Numbered from the stretch's first letter, positions 17,376 to 26,773 are shown. The stretch is 64,000 bases of DNA from Paenibacillus peoriae (GCF_022531965.1 NZ_CP092831.1:2552001-2616000); one strand, 5' to 3'. Notes: a model not told the origin generated them from the letters alone. Made by a program: numbers and translations.

Positions 17376-17491
17376 AGGATTTTGCAAAAATCCAATAAGC
17401 GACTTCCAATGAACAATATATAGATCGAAATGGTCTAGTTCGTCTATATATTGCACTTTGGAGCGACTGAAATCAAATTTTGCAAAATCCT
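17376..17491. repeat. 116-bp imperfect palindromic element with 14-bp perfect terminal inverted repeats
   Basis: Ends are AGGATTTTGCAAAA (17376-17389) and its exact complement TTTTGCAAAATCCT (17478-17491). The arms continue with TCCAA and CAATATATAGA matched by TCTATATATTG and TTGGA, leaving a short central loop. It lies in the noncoding gap between two converging genes and encodes nothing. The left end recurs at 25307-25330. It resembles a small mobile or REP-like palindrome; family not recognised. Confidence 0.65.
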
Positions 17492-17504
17492 GATCTATGT
17501 GTTG

Positions 17505-18848
17505 TCAGGACTCGGATTTATAGAAGGCGTTCACCAAGCTGTTTCCCAGACGTACCTCAATTAGCTCCAGTGGTGTATCCAGATCGGCACGGATTGTGTG
17601 ATGCGTATCGACCGGAATGCTAAATACAGAACCGCTTGCCGCAGCAAAACGTTCTCCGTTCAGCATGACCTCTCCCCGGCCGGACACGATCGTCCATACT
17701 TTAAGTCCACTGCCGTGAATACGGCCATTCAAACGTTGATCTGGCAGTACCGTCAGCCGTATGGCCAGTATATCGCTCAGACTCCGATGATCAAATTCGT
17801 CCAGCACTCGGTAACTGCCCCAAGAGGTTTCACCATGCATGGGGTGAAGTTGAAGTTTACCTAGCTGCTCCTTGATTACGTGGGCATGGCTCTTGGACGC
17901 AATGAGAATGCCATCGGGACTCGCGGCAGCAATAATATCTTCCACACCAATGACATGAAGTGGATAGGGCAGCTCATTAACGATATGCGTGCCGTGAGTC
18001 TGCCCACTAATCTGTCCACGCCCGATTACTTGACTGTTTAGCTGCTCTGTTAGAGCCTGCCAGTTGCCGATGTCGTGCCATTCGCCATCGTAGGGCAGGA
18101 CGATGGCATGTTCGGCACGCTCTGCAATCTCTTCGTCGAAACTGCGAACGGGGAGGCTATCATACATCGCGCATAATGCTTTATCGTTCAGCGGCAGATC
18201 ACTTCGCTCCATACAGGACAACATATACCGTAATGTAAAAGCGTAAACACCACAGTTCCAGAGCGCGCCCTGATGAATAAGCTGTTGTGCTCCGGGGAGA
18301 TCCGGCTTTTCTGTGAAGCGAGCAACTTGCGCATAGGAAGTTTTCCCTTCCCGTATCATTTGCAGACCCGGAACGACGTAGCCGTATTGGTCGGAGGGAT
18401 GAGTGGGCCTTGTCCCAAGCATAGCCAGATCGGCTCCGCTCTCAAACAATATGCCGGAGAGCGCTGCTATGCTATGGAAGAAATCCTCTCCTGCAAACAT
18501 GTCCGCTGGGGCAATGCAGAGAACTTCATCCAGCCCTGTGCCTCTGGTGTGAAAATAAGCAGCTGCCAGTGCAGCAGCGGTGAAGGTTCCACGTTTGGCA
18601 GGCTCGCCCAGAACGGGCAGACGACCTTCTGTATGGCGAAAGGCTAGATTTACCTGACTCCGATGAGCCAGAAGCAGGGCAGAGGAATCCAGCCCGGTTA
18701 AGGTAAGCTGACGGTACACCCGACCGAGCATAGATTCCTTATGCCCGTCAGGAGCGGACAACAACCGGAGAAACAGCTTCGACCGGATTTCGTTGGATAG
18801 TGGCCATAGCCGTTTTCCGGCACCACCGCATAATAATACGATGCGCAC
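17505..18848 (-). CDS. manC: Mannose-1-phosphate guanylyltransferase (ManC type, with C-terminal cupin)
   Basis: 447 aa from the GTG at 18848, 7 nt after AAGGAGGAAACG; the N-terminus is then MRIVLLCGGAGKRLWPLS, the family signature. Nucleotidyltransferase domain about 1-280 (FTEKPDLPGAQQLIHQGALWNCGVYAF), then beta-helix, then a type-II mannose-6-phosphate isomerase cupin (VWTIVSGRGEVMLNGERF, IPVDTHHTI). It makes GDP-mannose for polysaccharides. It is transcribed with or near the DUF6492-like gene upstream (62 bp gap) and lies opposite the GT4 unit. Confidence 0.92.
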   Translation of the reverse strand: MRIVLLCGGAGKRLWPLSNEIRSKLFLRLLSAPDGHKESMLGRVYRQLTLTGLDSSALLLAHRSQVNLAFRHTEGRLPVLGEPAKRGTFTAAALAAAYFHTRGTGLDEVLCIAPADMFAGEDFFHSIAALSGILFESGADLAMLGTRPTHPSDQYGYVVPGLQMIREGKTSYAQVARFTEKPDLPGAQQLIHQGALWNCGVYAFTLRYMLSCMERSDLPLNDKALCAMYDSLPVRSFDEEIAERAEHAIVLPYDGEWHDIGNWQALTEQLNSQVIGRGQISGQTHGTHIVNELPYPLHVIGVEDIIAAASPDGILIASKSHAHVIKEQLGKLQLHPMHGETSWGSYRVLDEFDHRSLSDILAIRLTVLPDQRLNGRIHGSGLKVWTIVSGRGEVMLNGERFAAASGSVFSIPVDTHHTIRADLDTPLELIEVRLGNSLVNAFYKSES

Positions 18849-18910
18849 GGACGTTTCCTCCTTCAATGCAGATCTATTTTGGACTGCATCATTTTGCAGG
18901 ATTTTAAAAA

Positions 18911-19747
18911 CTATTTTAGCGATGATTCAATCTTTGTTTTTGGAGTAAGCTGGTACACCTTGCGTTGATGAAAAGATAAGGAGCGATAGCTCTTAGCCAA
19001 GACATCCAATTGTTTTTGCGACAGGGAAGAAGCCCGACGATGAAGCGCTTTATTCAATGACTTGCGCAAAATCATCCGAGAGGGCTGATTACTGTATAAA
19101 TAGTTGGCATACGTTTCATATTCGGAAAACCCAAACTGTTTTGTCCGGTCTATACTGTGGATAATTGCGTTGTACCAAGGTTTTCCATGACGGGCCTCGA
19201 TAACTTGCTTGAGCTGGGTAAGCCGCGCTTTTTCAAAAAGCATATAATGAGTAACAAAGGACTTTGGTGAGGGAGCTTTAACGCCCATCAGCTTGTGATG
19301 GGTGCGAAAATACTCAGGCTGGCTCCAGCTGCGGTAGTAAAAAATCGTTTTTCCGTCTTTACGGAACGTATGTGGACGAATCAAAACCGTGTCCGCGTCA
19401 ATGACGAGGAAAAAAGAGGCTTTACTGATTTTGTCGCCATTCATTTTGAGCAATTGTTGATACAGCCAGCCTGAACGGTCCCAGCGCGTTGTTCCGTAAT
19501 GGATATGTTTTTTGGTAATGGGCAGCACCGTTTTTTCGTCTATAAATGTACATTTCTTGTTTACGCACAGTCGGCGAATCCCGGTGCTTTGCGGTGAAAC
19601 AATATAAATATTTCCAATTCGGTGCTGCACGTGACGGCGCAGACTGTCAATTACCAGCGGTAGTGTGGCAATATCTTTATCAATTGCGGGAATCAGAACA
19701 TCGATTGTAAGGGAACCCTTCCGTGGACCATCCGATTGCGCTGACAT
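18911..19747 (-). CDS. DUF6492-like glycosyltransferase-fold protein
   Basis: 278 aa from the ATG at 19747 (GGGAG 8 nt upstream); an in-frame GTG at 19756 overlaps that site. The sequence has a GT-A feel: IDVLIPAIDKDIATLPLVIDSLRRHV at the N-terminus, a DxD-like motif in FFLVIDADTVLIRP, and conserved aromatic segments (YRSWSQPEYF, FVTHYMLFEK, FSEYETYANYL). These match the DUF6492 pattern as I remember it. Likely a cytoplasmic glycosyltransferase in surface-glycan assembly, by analogy and by its neighbours (manC, GT4). Substrate unknown. Confidence 0.75.
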   Translation of the reverse strand: MSAQSDGPRKGSLTIDVLIPAIDKDIATLPLVIDSLRRHVQHRIGNIYIVSPQSTGIRRLCVNKKCTFIDEKTVLPITKKHIHYGTTRWDRSGWLYQQLLKMNGDKISKASFFLVIDADTVLIRPHTFRKDGKTIFYYRSWSQPEYFRTHHKLMGVKAPSPKSFVTHYMLFEKARLTQLKQVIEARHGKPWYNAIIHSIDRTKQFGFSEYETYANYLYSNQPSRMILRKSLNKALHRRASSLSQKQLDVLAKSYRSLSFHQRKVYQLTPKTKIESSLK

Positions 19748-19955
19748 GTTATTCACTCCCTATATGTGCAAATATACGCTCCCAGCGTCTCCCAATATCG
19801 TATGCTTGGACAGGCGCTTTCGACCGGGCAAGGTCAAACGTCCATTTCTATGCAGGACAGGGCTGATGAAGCTTCGAATGGGGAGTTAGCGCATACGATA
19901 GATTGATCTTTTTTAACAAGAGCGTTCTACCTGAGAGTAGAGAGGAGAGGGGCAA

Positions 19956-20801
19956 GTGAATTCTTCACAAGCGCAGGCGTCGCGCAGCAAATGGCATAAA
20001 ACCCAATTGTTGCTTCAGAATGGAAGCATCAAACCTTATGTACCAGAAACTCGCAAATATAACAAAGCAAATTTGAAGTCAATGCTGGAGAAATACGGTA
20101 TGGTCTATGTAAAACCCGAGCGAGGTACCTTTGGTAAAGGTGTAATGAGAGTAGAGCAGGAGGCTGGCCAGCGTTTCGCCTATCAATATGAGGAAACGCG
20201 TCAAGAATTTAAACATTTGGATGCACTATATACCAGCCTATCGAAACATACGGGGAAGAAAAGTTATCTTATTCAAAAGGGAATCCATTTACTACGCCAT
20301 CAAATGCGTTATTTTGATATTCGGGTCATGGTGCAGCGTAATGAAAAAGGGCTATGGGAGTCTACTGGAATTATTGGACGTCTGGGTCATCCCCGTAAAA
20401 TCGTGACTAACTATCATAGTGGTGGCAAGCCGATGGCCTTGGAGCAGTTACTAAAATCCCATTTATCGCAAAGCAAACAGGCGGAGCTGGTCAAGAAACT
20501 AAATGAACTGGGTCTTACCATCGCCAAACAACTGCAAAAAACATATCCAAATTTCCGGCAAATTGGTGTGGATATTGGACTGGATCATCGCTTTACCCCA
20601 TGGATTATTGAGGTGAATACGAAGCCGGACCCATATATTTTTAACCAATTATCAGATAAGTCCATGTACCGTAAAGTATTAGGCTATTGGCGACTGGCTA
20701 ATGAAAGAAGGAAGGTTAGGGTCCCAAGCAAAGACACAAATAAAGATAAGAACAAAGATAAGAATGTAATTAAGGATTTTAAAAAAGAAAAAGTATCTTG
20801 A
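19956..20801 (+). CDS. YheC/YheD-family ATP-grasp protein (spore-coat associated)
   Basis: 281 aa from a GTG at 19956 after GAGGAGAGGGGCAA. The YheC/YheD pattern is clear: HKTQLLLQNGSIKPYVPETRKYN, MVYVKPERGTFGKGVMRV, QKGIHLLRHQMRYFDIRVMVQRN, IGVDIGLDHRFTPWIIEVNTKPDP. The last two segments carry ATP-grasp metal ligands. B. subtilis YheC and YheD locate to the spore coat. The C-terminal 20 residues are a Lys/Asp low-complexity tail. It is divergent from the DUF6492-like gene, suggesting a shared spore-surface role. Confidence 0.88.
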   Translation: MNSSQAQASRSKWHKTQLLLQNGSIKPYVPETRKYNKANLKSMLEKYGMVYVKPERGTFGKGVMRVEQEAGQRFAYQYEETRQEFKHLDALYTSLSKHTGKKSYLIQKGIHLLRHQMRYFDIRVMVQRNEKGLWESTGIIGRLGHPRKIVTNYHSGGKPMALEQLLKSHLSQSKQAELVKKLNELGLTIAKQLQKTYPNFRQIGVDIGLDHRFTPWIIEVNTKPDPYIFNQLSDKSMYRKVLGYWRLANERRKVRVPSKDTNKDKNKDKNVIKDFKKEKVS

Positions 20802-20823
20802 TTAGTGGATTGCTTCATTGCCA

Positions 20824-20857
20824 GCCCACTCCTATATGAACAATGGAGTGGGTTATT
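20824..20857 (+). terminator. Hairpin after the YheC/D gene
   Basis: CCCACTCC (20825-20832) pairs with GGAGTGGG (20845-20852); only a short T-rich tail follows. Confidence 0.6.
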
Positions 20858-20981
20858 TAAAATTGAACAACCTGTGACCCTGTGCTATGCTTACATGAAA
20901 GAGAAGCTAGACGTACTAATGATGATCTTTACTATGCGTATAAACATCTGATGATACGACGAATAGAAAGGATGTACAGCC

Positions 20982-21761
20982 ATGAATTCTGTCATTGAAC
21001 TTAACAATGTAAGCTGGAAGAGAGATAACCGCACCATACTAGATCAAATCAATTGGCAGGTAGCTGAGGGAGAGCACTGGGCTGTACTCGGCTTGAATGG
21101 GTCAGGTAAAACAACGATGCTCAATATGATTAACGGTTACATATGGCCAACCACAGGTAGTGTTGGTGTATTGGGCCATACCTTTGGGGATGTGGATCTG
21201 AGGGAGCTGCGCAAATCTATTGGTTGGGTCAGTTCCTCTTTACAGGAAAGAATTAATGGGAGTCAGCGTACGCAGGATGTTGTTATTAGTGGCAAATTTG
21301 CCTCCATTGGACTTTATGATCAGACGACGGATACAGATTATGAACAGGCCGTTCAGCTTATGACGCAACTGGGGTGTGCTCATCTCGTGGATCGGTTGTA
21401 TCAGGGATGCTCACAGGGAGAAAAGCAGAAAGTGCTTATCGCCCGCGCATTAATGGCCTCGCCCAAGCTACTGATTTTGGACGAGGCGTGTAATGGTTTG
21501 GACTTTTTTTCCCGGGAAGCATTGCTGGATAGCATTCGCCAGTTATCGGAGTCGCCGGCTTCGCCGAATTTACTGTATGTTACACATCATATCGAAGAAA
21601 TTCTACCGATGTACACGCATACGATTTTAATCCGCCGGGGCACGGTATTTGCTAAAGGTAAAACGACTGATATTCTAAGCAGTGAAACGCTTAGTGCTTT
21701 TTTTGAAACGCCTGTGCAAGTAGAATGGAGACAGAATCGCGCATGGCTCTCTATGGTGTAG
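20982..21761 (+). CDS. ylmA: ABC transporter ATP-binding protein, YlmA type
   Basis: 259 aa. Walker A GLNGSGKTTML, Q-loop near IGWVSSSLQERI, signature CSQGEKQKVLIARAL (a variant of LSGGQ), Walker B LLILDEACNGLD and switch His in YVTHHIEE. It closely follows B. subtilis YlmA from memory, including VLSGKFASIGLY-like text. No permease or binding protein lies beside it, so it is an orphan ATPase, possibly acting in a non-transport role or with subunits elsewhere. AAAGGATG precedes the ATG. Confidence 0.88.
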   Translation: MNSVIELNNVSWKRDNRTILDQINWQVAEGEHWAVLGLNGSGKTTMLNMINGYIWPTTGSVGVLGHTFGDVDLRELRKSIGWVSSSLQERINGSQRTQDVVISGKFASIGLYDQTTDTDYEQAVQLMTQLGCAHLVDRLYQGCSQGEKQKVLIARALMASPKLLILDEACNGLDFFSREALLDSIRQLSESPASPNLLYVTHHIEEILPMYTHTILIRRGTVFAKGKTTDILSSETLSAFFETPVQVEWRQNRAWLSMV

Positions 21762-21775
21762 AGAGTCTTTTTTTT
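21745..21775 (+). terminator. Terminator between ylmA and the AEC gene
   Basis: GGCTCTCTA (21745-21753) pairs with TAGAGAGTC (21759-21767), then eight Ts. The stem starts in the last ylmA codons. Confidence 0.85.
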
Positions 21776-21779
21776 CTCG

Positions 21780-22706
21780 CTAACCTGCTACCAACATAAT
21801 CAGAATAGGCAATATCAGGAATGAGGCAAACGTGCTCCACAGGATGCAGGTGGAAACCAGTTTTGGCGATGCATTAAATTTTTCTGCTAAAATGACAGCA
21901 TTCACAGCAACAGGCATTGAGGCAAGAATGAAGAGAACGGAGAACAAAAGACCTGAAATTCCCAGTATCAGCATAGCAAGACAAGCCGCAAGCGGGGAGA
22001 GTAGAAGCCGAATTGTTAGTCCGGCGTAGCTGGCTTTTTTAATAGACGACTCCAACTTAAATATTTTTACATAAGCCATCTGGGTACCCAGAATCGCCAG
22101 CACGACCGGAGAATAGGCAGCAGCAATCATCGAGACGCCTGATTGAATTCCTGAGGGAAGATGCCAGTCCAGTAGCCGCAGTCCCATGGCGAGTAGAGCT
22201 GCATAGATCGCAGGAAGTGAAAACACCGACTTAACAGCACTTTGAACAGAAAATTCAGAGCGGGCTGCAAAGTAAACGCCAATGGTATTGACCATAATTA
22301 TCTGGATGACGACATACACGGAGGCTTTATCCAGACCGAGCTGCCCAAAGGCAAGTAAAATTAGGGGCAGGCCATAATTTGCACTATTGGTGAGTGTGGA
22401 GATTAAGGTAAGTCCAGCCGTTTCCGGAGTGCTCAGTCTAAAGATTTTCCCTGCTAATTGTGCAATTCCCCACAACAGCAGCAGGTTTAATATTGAAAAA
22501 ACGGCAGTCTGCGCCACATCATGCCAGGTAAGCTGTGCTTTGAGTAGCGTGTCCAGAATCATTGCGGGGCTTAAAAAATATAAATACAAAGTCGAGAGCG
22601 GTTTCGTTTCCAGCTTCATGAATTTTCCAAGTAAAAATCCGGCGATCACCGGAATGGACAGCGGAACGATAACCGATAATAGAGTTGAAAGTACGATTTG
22701 AATCAT
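21780..22706 (-). CDS. AEC-family auxin-efflux-carrier-like transporter
   Basis: 308 aa from the ATG at 22706 (GGGTGG upstream); an in-frame ATG at 22736 would add 10 polar residues. About ten hydrophobic helices in two halves, with LSPAMILDTLLKAQ, STLTNSANYGLPLILLAFG (the broken-helix NxxNxG region) and ASMPVAVNAVILAEKF. AEC proteins move organic anions such as malate or malonate, or auxin-like compounds; the substrate is not visible. Single-gene unit converging on ylmA. Confidence 0.88.
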   Translation of the reverse strand: MIQIVLSTLLSVIVPLSIPVIAGFLLGKFMKLETKPLSTLYLYFLSPAMILDTLLKAQLTWHDVAQTAVFSILNLLLLWGIAQLAGKIFRLSTPETAGLTLISTLTNSANYGLPLILLAFGQLGLDKASVYVVIQIIMVNTIGVYFAARSEFSVQSAVKSVFSLPAIYAALLAMGLRLLDWHLPSGIQSGVSMIAAAYSPVVLAILGTQMAYVKIFKLESSIKKASYAGLTIRLLLSPLAACLAMLILGISGLLFSVLFILASMPVAVNAVILAEKFNASPKLVSTCILWSTFASFLILPILIMLVAG

Positions 22707-22835
22707 GAATTCCACCCATCCTTTCTGTAATGACATTTTCCATTATAAGACGCTACTTTCGAGCCCGTCCAAGATGAAAATACAATCAAGGTCATAGGTA
22801 TATACTATGAAGAGTTGGACACTTATTGTGAAAAT

Positions 22836-22889
22836 AACAAAAGGGATGCCCACAGCCATGATGAACGGCTAATAGGCATCCCTTTTGTT
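22836..22889 (-). terminator. Terminator after trhO
   Basis: AACAAAAGGGATGCC (22836-22850) is perfectly complementary to GGCATCCCTTTTGTT (22875-22889). The minus-strand read ends in TTTTGTTATTTTC, so it serves trhO. Confidence 0.88.
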
Positions 22890-22914
22890 ATAATAAACCA
22901 ATAATACTGCTGGT

Positions 22915-23808
22915 TTATGCAGTAGCCATGGTTTCCGCTTTGGTTCGGCAATCGTCAGAGCAATAGTGCTGATGCTGTTCTTCGCAATCCGGACATGCAA
23001 TATGCTGGAGATTGCACACTGGGCAGTTGATATAATGATCGCTCGGCGTTTCACAATGGAAGCACTTGCCGACAATGACGTCCTCATCCGTATGATTGAT
23101 CGGAATCGAGATTCGTTCGTCAAATACGTAGCATTTACCGTCAAACAAACGTCCTTGTACTTCCGGGTCCTTGCTGTAAGTCACAATGCCGCCATCCAAC
23201 TGGCCTACATCGTTAAATCCTTCTTTGATAAGAAGACCCGATAACTTTTCGCAACGGATACCTCCGGTGCAGTACGTCAGAATTTTCTTGTCTTTGAACT
23301 GAGTCATATTGTTGCGAATCCATTGTGGAAATTCACGGAACGATTCGACTTCGGGGCGAATAGCCCCGCGGAAATGACCGATGTCATATTCATAGTCATT
23401 ACGTCCGTCCAGAACAACTACATCTTCATCTTGAAGCTGTTCATAAAACTCCTTTGGTGACAGACGCTTACCGCTAATTTCATTAGGGTCCAGCTCATCT
23501 TCATGACGCAGCGTAACAAGCTCCTGACGATGGCGTACAAATATTTTCTTGAACGCATGACCGTCAGACTCATCTATTTTAATAACGATATCGTGGAATT
23601 TCGGATTGGCGCGCAAATCACGCATATATTGCTCCGTTTGCTCTACTGTACCAGACAGTGTTCCGTTGATTCCTTCCGCAGCAATCAAGATTCTTCCCTT
23701 GACGCCCAGCTCCTTGCAGTAAGCCAGATGCTCTGCCGTAAAGGTGGCAGGATCTTCAATGTTGACATATTTGTAAAACAACAAAATTCGATAAGTATGT
23801 TCACACAT
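22915..23808 (-). CDS. trhO: tRNA uridine(34) hydroxylase TrhO (rhodanese-like)
   Basis: 297 aa. N-terminal acylphosphatase-like part ([32 protein letters not shown]), central rhodanese domain with the active loop [10 protein letters not shown], and a Cys/His-rich C-terminus ([30 protein letters not shown]... given here only in part) that could bind zinc. E. coli TrhO (YceA) hydroxylates U34 of tRNAs to ho5U. The Gram-positive version with the Cys-rich tail is typical. Monocistronic. Confidence 0.92.
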   Translation of the reverse strand: MCEHTYRILLFYKYVNIEDPATFTAEHLAYCKELGVKGRILIAAEGINGTLSGTVEQTEQYMRDLRANPKFHDIVIKIDESDGHAFKKIFVRHRQELVTLRHEDELDPNEISGKRLSPKEFYEQLQDEDVVVLDGRNDYEYDIGHFRGAIRPEVESFREFPQWIRNNMTQFKDKKILTYCTGGIRCEKLSGLLIKEGFNDVGQLDGGIVTYSKDPEVQGRLFDGKCYVFDERISIPINHTDEDVIVGKCFHCETPSDHYINCPVCNLQHIACPDCEEQHQHYCSDDCRTKAETMATA

Positions 23809-24017
23809 GTAAAATCACCCTCTGATTCAAGTCAAAGTTTTTTAAAAGCAATTTTAAATGTACCACATTCTTTTAGTTAGTCAACTTAAATGTATAAAAA
23901 GTGGAAATGAAAAAGGAGACGAGCGACAAAAGTAAGGGTTTACATTATAATAGTTACGTACTGATGAGGGGATTTTTGGTAGCAGGATGAGATCTACTGG
24001 ATGAAAGGATGAATGAA

Positions 24018-25307
24018 ATGAAGCATCATTTGACAGCGCATACACCACCTATGGGGTGGAATAGCTGGGATTGCTACGGTGCAGCAGTACGGGAAGAGGA
24101 AGTACGGGGAAATGCTCAATATATGGCGGAGCATCTGAAGGAATATGGTTGGGAATATGTCGTGGTAGATATTCAGTGGTATGAGTCAGGAGCAGTATCT
24201 TCACAGTATCGCCCGTTTGTCCCATTGGCAATGGATTCATTTTCACGTCTTATTCCAGCGGTGAATCGGTTTCCTTCGGCAGCAGATGGACGAGGCTTCC
24301 AAGCTCTTGCGGAATATGTACACGGTCTGGGATTGAAATTTGGTATACATATTATGAGAGGCATCTCCCGCCAGGCGGTGCATCAGGATACCCCGATTTT
24401 GGGAACCACAGCCACGGCGAGACAAATTGCGCATCCCAACTCTATTTGTCCCTGGAACACAGATATGTATGGGGTAGATGCATCCAAGGAAGGCGCACAG
24501 GAGTACTATAATTCGTTGTTTGATCTGTATGCGGAATGGGGTGTGGATTTTGTCAAAGTAGATGACATTGCTGCATCACGTCTCTATGGTATTCATTTGG
24601 CGGAAATTGAATTGATTAGGCGGGCTATCGCCCAATGCGGACGTCCGATGGTGTTGAGTCTATCGCCTGGTCCTGCACCGCTGGAGCATGCATCTGATTT
24701 AATCGCAAACGTGAATATGTGGCGTATGACTGATGACTTCTGGGATGTATGGCCTTTACTGTATGGTATGTTTGAGCGCTGCGAGAAATGGGCGGAACAT
24801 GTAGGTCCGGGTCACTGGCCGGATTGCGACATGCTACCACTGGGTCATCTGGGTATTCGTTCGGTAGATTCGGTAGATTCCGGCAGCCATGACAGATGGA
24901 CACGCTTTACTAAGGATGAGCAGCTAACGATGATGACCTTGTGGAGCATTTTCCGGTCTCCCCTGATGTTCGGGGGCGAACTGCGGGATAATGATGCATG
25001 GACTCTTTCTTTGCTGACTAATGAAGAAGTGTTAAATGCTCATCGCAACGGTTTGAATGCACGGCAGGTGTATAGAAAGGATGAACATATCGTTTGGACT
25101 TCACATAACGGGAAAGGGCATGTATATGCAGCTTTGTTTAATGCTGGGGATGAATCTTCAAAGGTGCGTGTATCCTTAAAAGACCTTGGTATTGAAGGTC
25201 AGGCAAATGCCAGAGATTTATGGAACCATGTAGATTTAGGTGTTTTAGCACAAGAGCTGTCCACAGATTTACCTCCTCACGGAGCAGCTCTATTTATTTT
25301 GAAATAG
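24018..25307 (+). CDS. GH27-family alpha-galactosidase-like glycoside hydrolase
   Basis: 429 aa from the ATG at 24018 (AAAGGA 8 nt upstream); an ATG at 24009 overlaps the site. GH27 hallmarks: TPPMGWNSWDCYG, YVVVDIQWYE, nucleophile Asp in VDFVKVDD and acid/base Asp in RMTDDFWD. A beta-sandwich domain closes the protein. No signal peptide, so it acts in the cytoplasm on imported alpha-galactosides or related sugars (GH27 also includes alpha-N-acetylgalactosaminidases and isomaltodextranases). Near residue 285 a 9-bp in-frame tandem duplication gives SVDSVDS. No transporter adjacent. Confidence 0.9.
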   Translation: MKHHLTAHTPPMGWNSWDCYGAAVREEEVRGNAQYMAEHLKEYGWEYVVVDIQWYESGAVSSQYRPFVPLAMDSFSRLIPAVNRFPSAADGRGFQALAEYVHGLGLKFGIHIMRGISRQAVHQDTPILGTTATARQIAHPNSICPWNTDMYGVDASKEGAQEYYNSLFDLYAEWGVDFVKVDDIAASRLYGIHLAEIELIRRAIAQCGRPMVLSLSPGPAPLEHASDLIANVNMWRMTDDFWDVWPLLYGMFERCEKWAEHVGPGHWPDCDMLPLGHLGIRSVDSVDSGSHDRWTRFTKDEQLTMMTLWSIFRSPLMFGGELRDNDAWTLSLLTNEEVLNAHRNGLNARQVYRKDEHIVWTSHNGKGHVYAALFNAGDESSKVRVSLKDLGIEGQANARDLWNHVDLGVLAQELSTDLPPHGAALFILK

Positions 25308-25330
25308 AGGATTTTGCAATAATCCTGAAT
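25307..25330. repeat. Partial copy of the palindromic element's left end
   Basis: GAGGATTTTGCAATAATCC here matches GAGGATTTTGCAAAAATCC at the left end of the 17376 element, overlapping the stop of the galactosidase gene. Only the end is present. Confidence 0.35.
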
Positions 25331-25372
25331 AACATAATGTAAGGAAGAACTATGCTGTAGTTCCAACCCAAT

Positions 25373-25420
25373 CACCCTATCGTAAAAGTGAAAGATATCT
25401 TTACAATAGGGTGTTTTTTT
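25373..25420 (+). terminator. Terminator after the GH27 gene
   Basis: CACCCTAT (25373-25380) pairs with ATAGGGTG (25406-25413), extended by GTAAA/TTTAC, then seven Ts. Confidence 0.88.
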
Positions 25421-25560
25421 GCATGTGTAACTTTAGGATATTTTAACGAACTCGACATTATTCTTGGGAATATGACATTTGGAACGTGTTAATTTTATAT
25501 AGTGCCTATTTCTGTACAAATTTAAATCATTTTAACGAATAGACTCGAGAAAGGAGTCAA

Positions 25561-26607
25561 ATGATGAAATTAAAAAAAATCCACCAAAATGAACAGGACG
25601 AGCCTTGGCCCTCTAGCAAACCAATACTATGTATCGGAGGGGCCAATTTGGATCGTAAAATCATGATTAAAGGTACATTTCAGCTTCATACCTCCAATCC
25701 GAGCAGTACAAGACTGCAATCTTGCGGTGGGGTAGCACGAAATGTAGCCGAAAATTTAGGGAGGTTGAGCCAGCGGGTCAGCCTGCTGACCGCAGTTGGG
25801 GACGATGCGGAAGGTGAATTTATTATCGAACAGTCCAGCCGTTACATGCACGTGGTTCCTCTGCAAGTCCAAGGTGAACCGTCAACTGGGGTTTATACTG
25901 CCTTGCTGAACGAGCGTGGTGAACTGATTGTAGCGACAGCAGAAATGGAGATTTATGATCAGATTCGTCCTTCAGTAATTTTTGAAAATGCTCCTTTAAT
26001 TGCCTCATCCCGACTCGTTCTGCTGGACACTAATTTCTCTATGAACGTAATTGCAGCCACCATACATGTCTGTCATGAGCATCGGATTCCGATTGTCGTT
26101 TCTTCGGTATCGGCCTCGAAGATGAGAAAGCTTCCCCGAAATTTGCATGGAGTGGAGTGGCTGGTATGTAAACCGGTGGAGGCTGAAGCCTATTTGGAGC
26201 TAGAACTTACAGATGATCAGCATATGTTGGATGCCACCCGAATTTTTCACAAACTTGGAGTTCAGAATGTCATTTTTATCTGCGGTGCTGATCGTGTTTT
26301 GTACGCCTCTCAGGATGGAACTCATGGCCAAATTCCCATTCATCCCGTTCAAGAGGTCATTGATGTCACAGGCGCAGATGATGCTTTTATTGCCGGGATG
26401 ATATATGGAATTACCCAAGGTTATCCTATGGAGCAAGTGTGCCAATTTGGAATTAGCTGTGTCGACTTGACCCTGCAAACGGATCGGACGGTCTCAGAGA
26501 CTCTTTCTATGAATAAACTTCATTCTAGGTTTCAGGAGCTGTATGGCACACATACGCAAAATTTTGTGTTTTTCAAGGGCGTGTATTTTAAAAAGAATGA
26601 TACATAA
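25561..26607 (+). CDS. PfkB-family carbohydrate or nucleoside kinase
   Basis: 348 aa. Ribokinase fold: LCIGGANLDRKIMIKG at the N-terminus, SCGGVARNVAENLGRLSQRVSLLTAVGDDAEG (substrate glycines and first signature) and DVTGADDAFIAGM (second signature). The usual anion-hole sequence is GAGD; here it is GADD, with the catalytic last Asp kept. The pattern is closest to pseudouridine-kinase or YdjH-type members. AAAGGAG precedes the ATG pair at 25561/25564. Substrate unknown; no glycosidase partner next to it other than the GH27 gene upstream. Confidence 0.85.
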   Translation: MMKLKKIHQNEQDEPWPSSKPILCIGGANLDRKIMIKGTFQLHTSNPSSTRLQSCGGVARNVAENLGRLSQRVSLLTAVGDDAEGEFIIEQSSRYMHVVPLQVQGEPSTGVYTALLNERGELIVATAEMEIYDQIRPSVIFENAPLIASSRLVLLDTNFSMNVIAATIHVCHEHRIPIVVSSVSASKMRKLPRNLHGVEWLVCKPVEAEAYLELELTDDQHMLDATRIFHKLGVQNVIFICGADRVLYASQDGTHGQIPIHPVQEVIDVTGADDAFIAGMIYGITQGYPMEQVCQFGISCVDLTLQTDRTVSETLSMNKLHSRFQELYGTHTQNFVFFKGVYFKKNDT

Positions 26608-26701
26608 TTAATCAAGAGAACTCTAACCTACAACAGCGCATATTTGGAGCTTCACGTATGTAATGGCCTCAATTATTGAATTTGTAAAAGGAGCATGTTG
26701 T

Positions 26702-26773
26702 ATGATGGACAGACTGATCTATTCTATGCGGCCCTTACAGGCAGAGCAGGGTAACGAGTTTCTTGCTGTGTAG
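26702..26773 (+). other. Possible 23-aa small ORF before the proS leader
   Basis: ATG at 26702 follows AAAAGGAGC with good spacing and runs MMDRLIYSMRPLQAEQ... to a TAG at 26773. The MRPLQAEQGNEFLA part resembles the first strand of GNAT acetyltransferases, so it may be a truncated remnant instead of a functional peptide. Confidence 0.3.
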
